NCBI RefSeq assembly: GCF_004345705.1
Contig: NZ_SLWV01000017.1
Location: forward strand, 1 to 64,000
Length of the DNA stretch: 64,000 nucleotides
Reading direction: 5' to 3'
DNA from: Marinisporobacter balticus
Lineage (GTDB): Bacteria; Bacillota; Clostridia; Peptostreptococcales; Thermotaleaceae
Part shown: in pieces, positions 27,174 to 36,138 of the stretch
Position numbering within the stretch: the stretch's first letter is position 1
How the letters are laid out: each line of letters opens with the position of its first letter
Made by a program: the position numbers and the translations under genes
The notes under the pieces: generated by a model
Told to the model about the DNA's origin: nothing
What the model saw: the letters and a program-made list of their open reading frames with translations, nothing else
The model's database searches: none

Positions 27174-29159
27174 CTACATAAAAACAACGATACTTAAAAC
27201 CATTATCAAAACAATTCCTACAATAAATACAGAATAGCTCAAGCTATTCATATTCTTATACATTTTCCCTATAACCTCCGACAAACTATGAAACTCTGCA
27301 CCAATATCTTCGATAAAATATTTTACATCCATGTAATTTTTCTTTCTTTCTTTTCTAGGTCTTTCATATCTTATTTGCATACCACTGATTTTTCTCATTC
27401 CAACCCGCACTAAAAGTACTAAATCCACTACAACACGATCAATAAAGTGAAAAATAGATGAAGTCGCTGCAAAGGTGATGTTAAGAATGGGGACATAAAT
27501 ATCTTTTTCTATGTTAACCCAATTTAGAGATGGATTGACATAAAATATTTTCTCCCCATCATTTTTTCTAAGATATAATCTGAGAAATCCTATATAAATA
27601 AATACCCCGATCATTATGGTAATAATAGACGATTGTATGTTGTGGTATGTGTAAAAATGTGGATCAATATGGCCATGGGCGTGTAATGTTTCTAAAGATT
27701 TTTCGATAATAGGCAGCAGCACATGGGGTCTTAACCCTACATAAACAATGATTGCTCCTAAAATAGCCATAGGAAATAGCGCTCTTTTTCGGACATGGTT
27801 CTTATATTGCCCACAGTATTTTTCATCTTTTTCCATAAACACAGCTACAAATATTTTCAGTAGATAGGCAATAGTAAATCCACTGCTTACAGTAAATATA
27901 ACTTCTGCCAATGTCCACCACATGCTTTCATATATATTCTCAGCTTCCAGCAAAGCTTCATGCAAAAGGGTTTTGCTTATAAATCCATTAAATCCAGGCA
28001 TTCCAATGATCGCTAATAGACCTATGAAAAATACAATTTTTAGCAGATTCTTATTTTTACCAAATCCTCTTATCACATTGATACTTAATTCATGCAAGAT
28101 CATATAAATAATGCCTGCACCCATAAATAATAGTACCTTAAAGATTGCATGATTAAATATATGATACAACGTTCCATAGATTGCGATAGTATTATGTTGT
28201 CTTAATATTCCTACAAGTCCTATCCCAACTAATATATACCCTGCCTGACTCATACTACTATAGGCTAGAATTCTTTTGATATTTCTTTGGAGCAATGCCA
28301 AGAATCCACCTATAAACATATTGATAAAGCCTAATACCAATATGACAGAAGAAAGAATTAAATCTCCCTCCATAAGGACTACTACGGTTACAATTATGCC
28401 AAAAATACCCGTCTTTATAAGAATTGCTGAGAGAACAGCACTTGCAGGGGTAGGTGCAGCAGGATGCGCCTTTGGAAGCCATACATGGAAAGGAAACATG
28501 CTCGCTTTTGTGCCAAATCCAATAATAATCAACCCACTAATCAAATATTTTATATTCCCTAATGTTCTCATCTTCGAAGGTAGTTCGCTTATATTTAAAG
28601 TAGCTGTATAGTCATATAATAAAAACAAACCCATCAGTAGTATCATTCCAGCCCCAATCGCCATACCTATATATGACTTTCCTGCATCATGCGCATATTG
28701 ATCTTCGTCATGGATAATCAAAGCATAAGAGGTAAAAGACATGATTTCAAAGAATGTAAATAAATTTAAAATATTTTCAGATAAGAATATACCTACTGTA
28801 CTCCCTAGCGTAAGCATAAAAAATGCATAATATCTATTTCTATTTTTATACTTTATTAAATATTGGGTAGAATACATCGTCGTTAAAAACCATATGAAGG
28901 TTGTTATAAAAACAAAAATATATCGAAAAGCATCTAATTTTAAATATAATCCAATTCCCATAATATCTGGTATGAAAATTTCAATAGCGTTCTCCATCAC
29001 CTGTCTGTACAGCAGAATGACCATTAAAAATTCTATTCCTGTCATAACCACATTAAATAGCTCTCTATAGCTTTCACTCCTTTTTCCAATAATCCATCCT
29101 AAAAAAGAAGCGATCCCAGGAAGCATCAAAATAATTAATAAGGATATTTGGTATATCAA
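27174..29159 (-). CDS. NuoL/MrpA-like proton-translocating antiporter subunit (copy 2)
   Basis: The 661-residue polytopic protein has about 15-16 membrane segments and a long amphipathic C-terminal region. It keeps the antiporter core: the TM5 glutamate in FTFFEIMSFTSYALIIHD (near 138), the TM7 lysine in FGTKASMFPFHVWLP (near 217) and histidines in FNHAIFKVLLFMGAGIIY. The MrpA C-terminal domains are absent; they are supplied by separate small genes upstream in the operon. It is the last gene of the operon and is closely similar to the gene at 29231-31177. The start is a TTG (29159) with AAGGAG about 11 nt upstream. Role: one ion-pumping unit of an Mrp/Mbh-like membrane complex. Confidence 0.88.
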   Translation of the reverse strand: MIYQISLLIILMLPGIASFLGWIIGKRSESYRELFNVVMTGIEFLMVILLYRQVMENAIEIFIPDIMGIGLYLKLDAFRYIFVFITTFIWFLTTMYSTQYLIKYKNRNRYYAFFMLTLGSTVGIFLSENILNLFTFFEIMSFTSYALIIHDEDQYAHDAGKSYIGMAIGAGMILLMGLFLLYDYTATLNISELPSKMRTLGNIKYLISGLIIIGFGTKASMFPFHVWLPKAHPAAPTPASAVLSAILIKTGIFGIIVTVVVLMEGDLILSSVILVLGFINMFIGGFLALLQRNIKRILAYSSMSQAGYILVGIGLVGILRQHNTIAIYGTLYHIFNHAIFKVLLFMGAGIIYMILHELSINVIRGFGKNKNLLKIVFFIGLLAIIGMPGFNGFISKTLLHEALLEAENIYESMWWTLAEVIFTVSSGFTIAYLLKIFVAVFMEKDEKYCGQYKNHVRKRALFPMAILGAIIVYVGLRPHVLLPIIEKSLETLHAHGHIDPHFYTYHNIQSSIITIMIGVFIYIGFLRLYLRKNDGEKIFYVNPSLNWVNIEKDIYVPILNITFAATSSIFHFIDRVVVDLVLLVRVGMRKISGMQIRYERPRKERKKNYMDVKYFIEDIGAEFHSLSEVIGKMYKNMNSLSYSVFIVGIVLIMVLSIVVFM

Positions 29160-29230
29160 AATCGTATCATCTCCTTTCTAAGTGAGAAGATTCTTTTTCC
29201 TTTTTAAAAAAAGACTCTTTCTCTAATTTA

Positions 29231-31177
29231 CTAAAAAGTCAACATTACCAAAGTAACTACAAGAATGGTTGCTACAATAAACACAGAATAAGTTAAGCTA
29301 TTCATATTCTTAGCCAGTTTGTTCAAGAAATCTTTCAAACTGTTCATCTCTACATAACTGTCTTTTATTTGTCCATAACTATCCCTTTTTATTTGCATAC
29401 CACTAAACTTATTCACTTTATTACTTGTATAATGAACAAAATTTACTACCCCTCTATCAATCACATGAAAAACTACTGAAGTGGATGTAAATATGGCCAT
29501 TAGCGAAGGTTCATAGACATTTCTTTCAAGATTAAACCAATTTAAAGATGGATTTACATAAAAGCTGCTATTTCCATCCTTCTTTCTTAAATATTTTCTC
29601 ACAAAAATCACATAAATACCTACGCCTAAACCGATTGTGAATAGAGAAGCTTTTATATTATTAAATGTATAAAAGTGTATTTCTATTTCTCCATCTACAC
29701 CAAAGTTTTTTATAGCTTGATCAATTATAGTTAATACTGTTTCTGGTCGCATCCCTATATAAATGACCGCTACACTTAAAACAACCATAGGGAGTAGTGC
29801 TCTTTTACAAATAGGTTCTTTAAATTGACCTTTATATTTTTCATCGTTCTCCATAAACACAGTGATAAAAATCTTTAGCATATATGCCACTGTAAAACTA
29901 CTGCTTATAGTAAAGATCATTCCTGCTATGGTAAGTCCTATATTCGGATACCTATGCCCAGCCTCAGCTAGCGCTTCATGCAAAAGAGTTTTACTGATAA
30001 ACCCATTAAAGCCAGGCATCCCAATAATCGCTAAAAACCCTACTAAAAAAACTATCTTCAACCCTTGTTTATGTTTCCCAAATCCTTTGATCTGGTTGAT
30101 ACTCACCTCATGTAAAACCATGTAAATAATTCCTGTTCCCATAAACAACAATACTTTAAATAGTGCATGATTGATAATATGATACAGCGTTCCATAGACT
30201 GCGATAAGCTTATTTTCTTTCAATACCCCCATTAGGCCAATCCCTACCAATATATACCCAGCTTGGCTCATGCCACTATATGCTAAAATCCTTTTAATAT
30301 TTCTCTGAAACAAGGCCAAAAGACCTCCTATAAACATATTCATAAGTCCTAATATGAGTATTACCGCAGAGATCATAAAATCTCCTTGCATCAAATATTG
30401 TGTTGTAATCAGTATCCCAAATAATCCCGTTTTTAAGAGTACCCCAGAAAGAATTGCACTCGCAGGTGTAGGTGCAGCTGGATAAACTTTTGAAACCCAT
30501 ACATGTAGTGGTACAATACTGGCTTTTACACCAAATCCTACGATAATCAAAAAGCTTATTAAATATTTTATATTTCCAAGCTGAATAAGTTTTTCTCCTA
30601 TTTCAGTGATATTGAGTACGCCTGTATACTCATACAATAGAAAAAGTCCCATCAACAATACCATTCCGCCAGCAATTGCCATTCCTATATATATTTTCCC
30701 TGCATCTAGTGCATATTGATCTTCATCATGAATGATCAATGCGTACGAAGTAAAAGACATAATTTCAAAGAATGTAAATAGATTGAGTATATTTTCAGAT
30801 AAGAAAATCCCGATTGTGCTCGCCAATGTGAGCATAAAAAAGGCATAATATCTATTCCTATTTTTATACTTTATTAAATACTGCGTAGAATACATCGTTG
30901 TTAGAAACCATATAAAACTAGAAATCCATACAAAGATATACCGAAAAATATCTAGTTTCAGGTGCAATCCCGTGCCCATAATATCTGATATAAAAAGATT
31001 TACAGGCGCATTACTTACTTCTTTATAAAGTAATATTACAATTAAAAATTCTATCCCTGTTATGATAATATTGAATAAATCTCTATTTCTTTCACTCTTC
31101 TTTCCTATTAAATAGCCCACAAAACCAGCTACCGCAGGAAGTAATAAAATTATCAATAAAGCGATTTGTCCAATCAA
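29231..31177 (-). CDS. NuoL/MrpA-like proton-translocating antiporter subunit (copy 1)
   Basis: The 648-residue paralog of the next gene has the same membrane pattern and long C-terminal tail. The TM5 glutamate (FTFFEIMSFTSYALIIHD) and TM7 lysine (FGVKASIVPLHVWVSK) are intact, as is the HALFKVLLFMGTGIIY helix. The acidic residue that often follows the HVWLP motif is replaced (VSKVYPAAPTP), a difference shared in part with copy 2. The start is placed at a TTG (31177) because AGAGGGTGAGG precedes it and the first residues then align with copy 2; an in-frame ATG at 31222 would overlap the upstream gene. The tandem pair probably arose by duplication inside the operon. Confidence 0.86.
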   Translation of the reverse strand: MIGQIALLIILLLPAVAGFVGYLIGKKSERNRDLFNIIITGIEFLIVILLYKEVSNAPVNLFISDIMGTGLHLKLDIFRYIFVWISSFIWFLTTMYSTQYLIKYKNRNRYYAFFMLTLASTIGIFLSENILNLFTFFEIMSFTSYALIIHDEDQYALDAGKIYIGMAIAGGMVLLMGLFLLYEYTGVLNITEIGEKLIQLGNIKYLISFLIIVGFGVKASIVPLHVWVSKVYPAAPTPASAILSGVLLKTGLFGILITTQYLMQGDFMISAVILILGLMNMFIGGLLALFQRNIKRILAYSGMSQAGYILVGIGLMGVLKENKLIAVYGTLYHIINHALFKVLLFMGTGIIYMVLHEVSINQIKGFGKHKQGLKIVFLVGFLAIIGMPGFNGFISKTLLHEALAEAGHRYPNIGLTIAGMIFTISSSFTVAYMLKIFITVFMENDEKYKGQFKEPICKRALLPMVVLSVAVIYIGMRPETVLTIIDQAIKNFGVDGEIEIHFYTFNNIKASLFTIGLGVGIYVIFVRKYLRKKDGNSSFYVNPSLNWFNLERNVYEPSLMAIFTSTSVVFHVIDRGVVNFVHYTSNKVNKFSGMQIKRDSYGQIKDSYVEMNSLKDFLNKLAKNMNSLTYSVFIVATILVVTLVMLTF

Positions 31178-31202
31178 ATCCTCACCCTCTTCTGTAAAAA
31201 AA

Positions 31203-32654
31203 TTAAACAAGATTTTCAACAATACTTTTTATATAATGTAAAAGAACATTTGGAAATAGTCCTAGAAAAATTGTAATTCCTGTCAAAAGTATAATGGGTA
31301 CTAACATTTTTATTGGAGGATCTAATTTCTTTATATCCTTTTTTTCCTCTCCATGGAAAAATGCTGTTACCACAATAGGCAATAAATATGCTGCTGTAAG
31401 AAAAGCGCTGAGTAACAAAATAATTGGGAAAATAATTTTGTTTTCAGTAAGTCCTCCTAAAGCCAAGTACCACTTGCTTACAAATCCATTTGTCGGCGGA
31501 ATACCAATTAACGAAATAGATGCAATACTAAAGCACGTCATCGTCACAGGCATTTGTTTTCCAATGCCTTTAATTTCATTTATATTTTTTTTATGTGTCA
31601 TAAAATAGATTGCGCCTACACAAAAGAATAGGGTGATTTTTATGACTGCATGATTCACAAGATGCAATAAACCTCCTATGAGCGCATTTTCATTCAGCAA
31701 GATAATTCCCAAAACAATATATCCTAATTGACTAATGGTTGAATAGGCTAATCTTTTCTTTAAATTTTCCTGATGAAGTGCTAATAGCGACCCTAGCAGA
31801 ATGGTAATGAAAACCAATACACTTGTATAAATGTTTCCATGAATTTGTCTGATCGTTTCTGCACCAAATACAAAATAGCATACACGCACCAATACGAATA
31901 TTCCAGATTTTACAACAGCCACAGCATGTAGTAATGAACTTACTGGTGTCGGTGCTACCATTGCAGCTGGTAGCCATGAATGAAAAGGTACAATTGCAGC
32001 TTTCACACCAAATCCTAAGAACATAACCATATAGATTGTCAATAACAATTTTGGATTATCTATATTTACAGTACCTAATACGCCGCCCTCAACAAAATTC
32101 AAACTATTGCTTATACTAAACAATAAAATCATTCCAAGCAGCGCTACCGTTGCCCCGCCTAAAGAGTAGATCAAATACTTTCTACCACTATAAAGGGCTT
32201 CTTTTGTTCCTGCATGGATTACTAGTGGAAATGTTGCCAAAGTTAATAATTCATAGAATATATATAATGTAAATAGATTTCCTGAAAAGGCAATCCCGAG
32301 GGTTATTCCAAGGGTTAGTATGAAAAACACAAAAAACCGTTCTTCCTTTCCTTCATGCTTCATATATGCCAAAGAATAAAAAGTCGTAAAAATCCATAAA
32401 ATAGATGCCAATAACGCAAACAATATGCCTAATTTGTCTATTTTAAAATAAATATCTAAAAATGGATTGATTTTTAATAAGTGAAATGCCTTTGCCCCTT
32501 CTATATTGAGGATTCCTATAAGCGCTAGCAAATTGATTGTTACTGCTGAAATCACATAAAAAGTTTTTATTTTTTCACCCTTAAACAAAATCTTCGTCCC
32601 TGCTATCCCTAATAAAAAAGGAAGTATAATAGGAATAAGTATGATTGGTTCCAT
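31203..32654 (-). CDS. MrpD/NuoN-like antiporter subunit (second D-type)
   Basis: The 483-residue protein has about 14 membrane helices of the proton-conducting transporter family. The key glutamate is in FTLYIFYELLTLATFPLVIH (near 137), the lysine in FGVKAAIVPFHSWLPAAMVAPTPVS (near 218), and the HxxxH-type helix LLHLVNHAVIKITLFF is present. The ATG at 32654 follows AGGAGGG. It is separated by 12 nt from the other MrpD-like gene upstream and followed by the two NuoL-like genes. A second MrpD-type subunit is not part of the standard seven-gene Mrp antiporter, so this complex probably has four pumping modules. Confidence 0.88.
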   Translation of the reverse strand: MEPIILIPIILPFLLGIAGTKILFKGEKIKTFYVISAVTINLLALIGILNIEGAKAFHLLKINPFLDIYFKIDKLGILFALLASILWIFTTFYSLAYMKHEGKEERFFVFFILTLGITLGIAFSGNLFTLYIFYELLTLATFPLVIHAGTKEALYSGRKYLIYSLGGATVALLGMILLFSISNSLNFVEGGVLGTVNIDNPKLLLTIYMVMFLGFGVKAAIVPFHSWLPAAMVAPTPVSSLLHAVAVVKSGIFVLVRVCYFVFGAETIRQIHGNIYTSVLVFITILLGSLLALHQENLKKRLAYSTISQLGYIVLGIILLNENALIGGLLHLVNHAVIKITLFFCVGAIYFMTHKKNINEIKGIGKQMPVTMTCFSIASISLIGIPPTNGFVSKWYLALGGLTENKIIFPIILLLSAFLTAAYLLPIVVTAFFHGEEKKDIKKLDPPIKMLVPIILLTGITIFLGLFPNVLLHYIKSIVENLV

Positions 32655-32666
32655 TTATTGTCCCTC

Positions 32667-34139
32667 CTAAATAAGCCCTATACGAATCATATCCATGATC
32701 TTATTTGAACCTGCACCTATAGCAATCATTCCTATGATTAGCATCATCAATGGCAACAACTCTTTTATTGATTTTTCATTGGATTTATATATTTTTCCCG
32801 CAAGGTTTTCTTCTCCAAAATAGCCATTTACGATAATTGGGAAATAGTAGAGCGCATTTAATAAACTGCTCATAAGTATTGCTCCGATCAACATGAATTC
32901 TCCAGCGTCTATACTTGCAAGGGACAAATACCACTTGCTTATAAACCCAGGAAGTATTGGAATTCCTACCATAGACAAAGCCCCTATCGTAAATAGTCCT
33001 AAAGTATAAGGCATTTCCTTACCAATACCTTTTAGCTCACTCAATTTTTTCTTCCCAGACTTTTCAATCATAGCCCCTGCCGCTAAAAATAGTGCTGATT
33101 TTGTAACCGCATGCCCGATAATATGAAAGATTGCCATGGTAAGACCTAACTTGTTTCCAAGTCCGATTCCAAAAAATATATATCCTACCTGAGCTACGCT
33201 CGAATAGGCAATAACCCTTTTGATTTCTTTTTGCTTGATCGCTAATACAGAACCCATAATCATTCCCATAGTACCTAATATTAAAATCAAATTGAGTATA
33301 GCAAATTCTCGGATGATTTCAAACCCAAATACGCCATATAATATTTTTATCAAAAGGAGAATAGGTGCTTTTAGTACCAAAGCTGACAATATTGCACTTG
33401 AAGAAGCTGGGGCACTCGAATGCGCATCTGGTAGCCATACATGCAGTGGGAACATGGCACTTTTAATCCCTATGCCTACTGTACATAATCCCGCAGCAAT
33501 GTGTAATGTATTCTTGTAAACCGCATGCACATTCATAATCTCTTTGTGTATATACGTCATATTTAAATTGCCTGTTATATCATATAAAAACGCAATACCC
33601 ATTAACACAAGACCCGAACCTAAGCTACTCAAAATCAGATATTTTAAAGTAGCCGCAATATTTTCTTTTTTATCTTTCACAACAATAATCCCACACGAAG
33701 CTAATGTGGTCACTTCTATAAACACAAAGCAATTGAATAAATCATTTGAAAATACCATCCCTAATAAGGAACCCAGCAAAATATTAACTAGTAAATAATA
33801 AAAAGAAACTTTATTATCTTTCACTTCTTTCTCCACACTATATACGGAATACCATAAAATAAGGGTAGCAACCATTGTAAATAACATAGCCATTATTGCC
33901 TCTATCATGCCAATTTTAAATTCTATTCCCCATGGAGCATCCCAGTGTCCTACTCTGTAGAAATACGCACCATTTTTAGTAATAAAAATCCATGTGTAAA
34001 TAGACAAAATCATCGAGATCCCCATCGTGAATAAACTTAAACCCTTTACAAAAATATTTTTTTTCATTAGCGGCATGATAAATGCGCTTATAAATAAAAT
34101 TAATATCATCAGTAAAGGAAAATTTTTTGCATAAGTCAA
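32667..34139 (-). CDS. mrpD: MrpD/MnhD-like antiporter subunit (first D-type)
   Basis: The 490-residue protein has about 14 membrane helices with intact pumping residues: glutamate in FNCFVFIEVTTLASCGIIV (near 137), lysine in GIGIKSAMFPLHVWLPDAHSSAPASSS (near 222) and the FHIIGHAVTKSALFLAAGAMIE helix. It corresponds to MrpD/MbhH by position directly after the MrpC-like gene. The start is a TTG (34139) placed 6-7 nt after GAGGGGGG; its predecessor ends 1 nt upstream, so translation is probably coupled. It forms the core cation/proton antiporter unit together with the MrpA-like subunits. Confidence 0.9.
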   Translation of the reverse strand: MTYAKNFPLLMILILFISAFIMPLMKKNIFVKGLSLFTMGISMILSIYTWIFITKNGAYFYRVGHWDAPWGIEFKIGMIEAIMAMLFTMVATLILWYSVYSVEKEVKDNKVSFYYLLVNILLGSLLGMVFSNDLFNCFVFIEVTTLASCGIIVVKDKKENIAATLKYLILSSLGSGLVLMGIAFLYDITGNLNMTYIHKEIMNVHAVYKNTLHIAAGLCTVGIGIKSAMFPLHVWLPDAHSSAPASSSAILSALVLKAPILLLIKILYGVFGFEIIREFAILNLILILGTMGMIMGSVLAIKQKEIKRVIAYSSVAQVGYIFFGIGLGNKLGLTMAIFHIIGHAVTKSALFLAAGAMIEKSGKKKLSELKGIGKEMPYTLGLFTIGALSMVGIPILPGFISKWYLSLASIDAGEFMLIGAILMSSLLNALYYFPIIVNGYFGEENLAGKIYKSNEKSIKELLPLMMLIIGMIAIGAGSNKIMDMIRIGLI

Positions 34140-34140
34140 T

Positions 34141-34503
34141 TTAATCCCCCCTCATTCTTGTAATTTCATCTAGTTCAATGGTGCCATATTTTTCATAAAT
34201 CTTTATTGTAAGTGCTAAAGCAAAGGCTGTAATACTTACTGCTACAACAATTCCTGTAAGCATTAATGCAGTAGGCAAAGGATTAATATATCCTTCTATT
34301 CCTTTGTGGATCCCCTTAATAATGGGCGCTTCCTTCCCTATGATATTTCCCTTTGCGATAAAAAATAAAAATACAGCCGTATCCATAATATTCATACCAA
34401 TAATTTTTTTAATCAAGTTATTATGGAGTAGTAATGTCACAAAACCGATCCCAAATAAAATCATTGAACCTGTTTCAAAATAATTTGTAAGTAGTCTTTC
34501 CAT
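34141..34503 (-). CDS. mrpC: MrpC/MnhC (NuoK-like) subunit
   Basis: The 120-residue, three-helix protein is homologous to NuoK. The helix NLIKKIIGMNIMDTAVFLFFIA is followed by the family's loop and then ALMLTGIVVAVSITAFALALTIKIYEKYGTIELDEI. The C-terminal TGIVVAVSITAFALAL segment is typical of MrpC/MbhG. The ATG at 34503 lies 8 nt after AAGGAG and begins 1 nt after the stop of the MrpB-like gene. The loop (about 50-70, GKEAPIIKGIHKGIEGYINPLP) matches the membrane-bound hydrogenase-type MrpC. Confidence 0.9.
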   Translation of the reverse strand: MERLLTNYFETGSMILFGIGFVTLLLHNNLIKKIIGMNIMDTAVFLFFIAKGNIIGKEAPIIKGIHKGIEGYINPLPTALMLTGIVVAVSITAFALALTIKIYEKYGTIELDEITRMRGD

Positions 34504-34504
34504 A

Positions 34505-34924
34505 TTATATTTCTCCTTCATAAAACAAACTGAAAAAAAAGTATACAGTTACTGAAACAATGATTCCTACAGCCATATTTAGTGGCAATAAATATCCTCC
34601 ACTTAAGATATTTCCAGGTTTTCCAAGCGGTAACTGTGGCAAATCAATATGGCTGCCTCCTGTAATAAAGCTGTATCCTTTTAAAATTCCATATATAATT
34701 AATGCGCCGCACATGCATGTCATAAGCTTTTTATAACTTAGTTTTTCTCTGGTTCTCTCCCTTTCATATACCATTCGATACAAAATCAAACTCGTACCAA
34801 GGATAGTGCCGCCAGCAAATCCTCCTCCTGGCGAAAGATGTCCATGAAAAATTACATACAACCCAAAAATTTGTATAAAGGGAATAATTATTTTACTTAT
34901 TTCTTTTAGTATAGTGTTATGCAT
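34505..34924 (-). CDS. mrpB: MrpB/MnhB-domain subunit
   Basis: The 139-residue, four-helix protein has the MnhB signature IFGLYVIFHGHLSPGGGFAGG (about 19-38) and a C-terminal LLPLNMAVGIIVSVTVYFFFSLFY helix. The HGHxxPGGGFxGG loop is diagnostic. The ATG at 34924 has AAGGGAG about 8 nt upstream; an earlier in-frame ATG (34969) would give an unlikely basic extension overlapping the previous gene. It lies between the MbhE-like gene and mrpC, matching the order of archaeal Mbh and bacterial Mrp operons. Confidence 0.92.
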   Translation of the reverse strand: MHNTILKEISKIIIPFIQIFGLYVIFHGHLSPGGGFAGGTILGTSLILYRMVYERERTREKLSYKKLMTCMCGALIIYGILKGYSFITGGSHIDLPQLPLGKPGNILSGGYLLPLNMAVGIIVSVTVYFFFSLFYEGEI

Positions 34925-34940
34925 ATGACGCACTCCCTTT

Positions 34941-35219
34941 CTACATTTCTTTTTCTTTTTTGAAAACAATCAAAACAGTTATTGCACCCGTAAACAGTAC
35001 AGTCGCTTCAGCAAAGGTATCAAAAGCACGGTAATCTAATATAATTCCCGTAACAATATTGAGTGCACCCGTCTCTTCCACACCATCTTCTATATACCGC
35101 TTTGCGACATAGTTATTTGCTGGATTATTGTTTTTCCCAAACTCAGGTAGTTCTGCCACCCCGATAAGTAGTATCCCTACAATAAGCGTTGTTAATACGA
35201 TAGCAATAATTTTCCTCAT
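34941..35219 (-). CDS. MbhE-like / MrpA C-terminal-domain subunit
   Basis: The 92-residue protein has two membrane helices. Its NNYVAKRYIEDGVEETGALNIVTGIILDYRAFDTFAEATVLFTGAITVLIV region corresponds to the extreme C-terminal domain of MrpA, encoded separately as MbhE in membrane-bound hydrogenases. The motif NxVTxIxxDYRAFDTxGE is characteristic; here the final glycine-glutamate is A-E. It overlaps the preceding gene by 4 nt (ATGA), which indicates coupling, and starts behind GAGGTGAG. Confidence 0.88.
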   Translation of the reverse strand: MRKIIAIVLTTLIVGILLIGVAELPEFGKNNNPANNYVAKRYIEDGVEETGALNIVTGIILDYRAFDTFAEATVLFTGAITVLIVFKKEKEM

Positions 35220-35455
35220 TTATTCTCACCTCTTATTTTTTTAAGTGTAAGAACAAATAGCAACGTAGTGATACCTGCACCCACCGCAGCTTCTGTGATA
35301 GCCAAATCAGGCGCATTTAGTTGTTGCCATAGTATGGCCATCAAGAGACTATAAACCATAAAAACGATAATTGCTCCTAATAGATCTTTTATTACCGATA
35401 CGGCAATAGATGCACCGATTAAAAACAATAATATAATAATGCCAAACATTTGCAT
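35216..35455 (-). CDS. MbhD-like / DUF4040 (MrpA-derived) subunit
   Basis: The 79-residue, three-helix protein contains the DUF4040/MbhD motif: KDLLGAIIVFMVYSLLMAILWQQLNAPDLAITEAAVGAGITTLLFV. The APDxAxTEAxVG stretch is diagnostic for the MrpA/MbhD region that contacts the ion channel. In a classical Mrp antiporter it is fused inside MrpA; here it is free-standing, as in Mbh and Mbx complexes. The ATG at 35455 follows GGAG by 8 nt; a GTG three codons upstream is less well placed. A gap of about 107 nt without recognisable genes separates it from mrpG. Confidence 0.88.
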   Translation of the reverse strand: MQMFGIIILLFLIGASIAVSVIKDLLGAIIVFMVYSLLMAILWQQLNAPDLAITEAAVGAGITTLLFVLTLKKIRGENK

Positions 35456-35562
35456 AATGCTCACTCCATTAATTTTTTATTAGGGTTTTCCTGATCTCCC
35501 TTTGATCCGCAAATATCTTATCTATACTAACGAAGCTTCCTAAAATAGTAATTTCTCTATTT

Positions 35563-35865
35563 TTATTTTTGAGAATTTGACGTTTTCTCCTTCCACTGTA
35601 TATATGCTGCCTTTGATATTAAATGTGTTGCTGTTGGATTGGTAATCCAAAGAAAAACAATTACCAATAAAAGCTTAAAACTCGTAAACCCCCATCCGCT
35701 ATAGATCATAAGTGCCATCAAACAAAGTACCGCCCCTAATGTATCACATTTTGCTGCACTATGTGCTCTTGTGAATAAATCACGAAATCTTAAAATTCCA
35801 ATTGTTCCCACAACAAAGAAGAATACTCCCCCTAAAAGAAAAATTGTCATTAATATAACTTTCAT
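35563..35865 (-). CDS. mrpG: MrpG/MnhG subunit
   Basis: The 100-residue, three-helix protein has the MnhG pattern GGVFFFVVGTIGILRFRDLFTRAHSAAKCDTLGAVLCL, where the LRFPDxxxRxHAxxKxxTLG-type motif is clear, and the WxxNPTATHLI segment near the C-terminus. It overlaps the MrpF-like gene by 4 nt (ATGA). It corresponds to MrpG/MbhC, part of the seven-helix bundle formed with E and F that may form the sodium path. Confidence 0.93.
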   Translation of the reverse strand: MKVILMTIFLLGGVFFFVVGTIGILRFRDLFTRAHSAAKCDTLGAVLCLMALMIYSGWGFTSFKLLLVIVFLWITNPTATHLISKAAYIQWKEKTSNSQK

Positions 35866-36134
35866 TGACTTTTTCCTCCTGCCTTTTCTATAAAATTAGA
35901 GATAACAATAGATGCCACAAAACTTATAAGGGCATAGACCAATACCACATCAATAAAATAAGTTTCCTTAAAAATAAAAGAAATCATAGAAATCAATAAA
36001 ATAGTCTTTGTCCCAATTACATTAATTGCAATCAATCGATCTGCAGCGCTAGGCCCCTTTATTGCTCTAATCATGCATAAAGCAATCGTAAAAGATAAAA
36101 TCAAGCAGGATAATACCAACAATTTATGTATCAT
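35862..36134 (-). CDS. mrpF: MrpF/MnhF subunit
   Basis: The 90-residue, three-helix protein has the MrpF signature RAIKGPSAADRLIAINVIGTKTI (about 23-45), where GPSxxDRxxAxNxxGTxTI is diagnostic. The second helix carries the DVVLVYALISFVASIVIS motif. The ATG at 36134 follows GAGGAGTAGAG. It is placed between mrpE and mrpG with minimal gaps, consistent with one assembled E-F-G bundle. Confidence 0.93.
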   Translation of the reverse strand: MIHKLLVLSCLILSFTIALCMIRAIKGPSAADRLIAINVIGTKTILLISMISFIFKETYFIDVVLVYALISFVASIVISNFIEKAGGKSQ

Positions 36135-36138
36135 TTCT

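Noticed and set aside
35466..35562. A small gene between mrpG and the MbhD-like gene
   Set aside because: The gap holds only a short frame (LGSFVSIDKIFADQREIRKT) without a start signal; treated as spacer.
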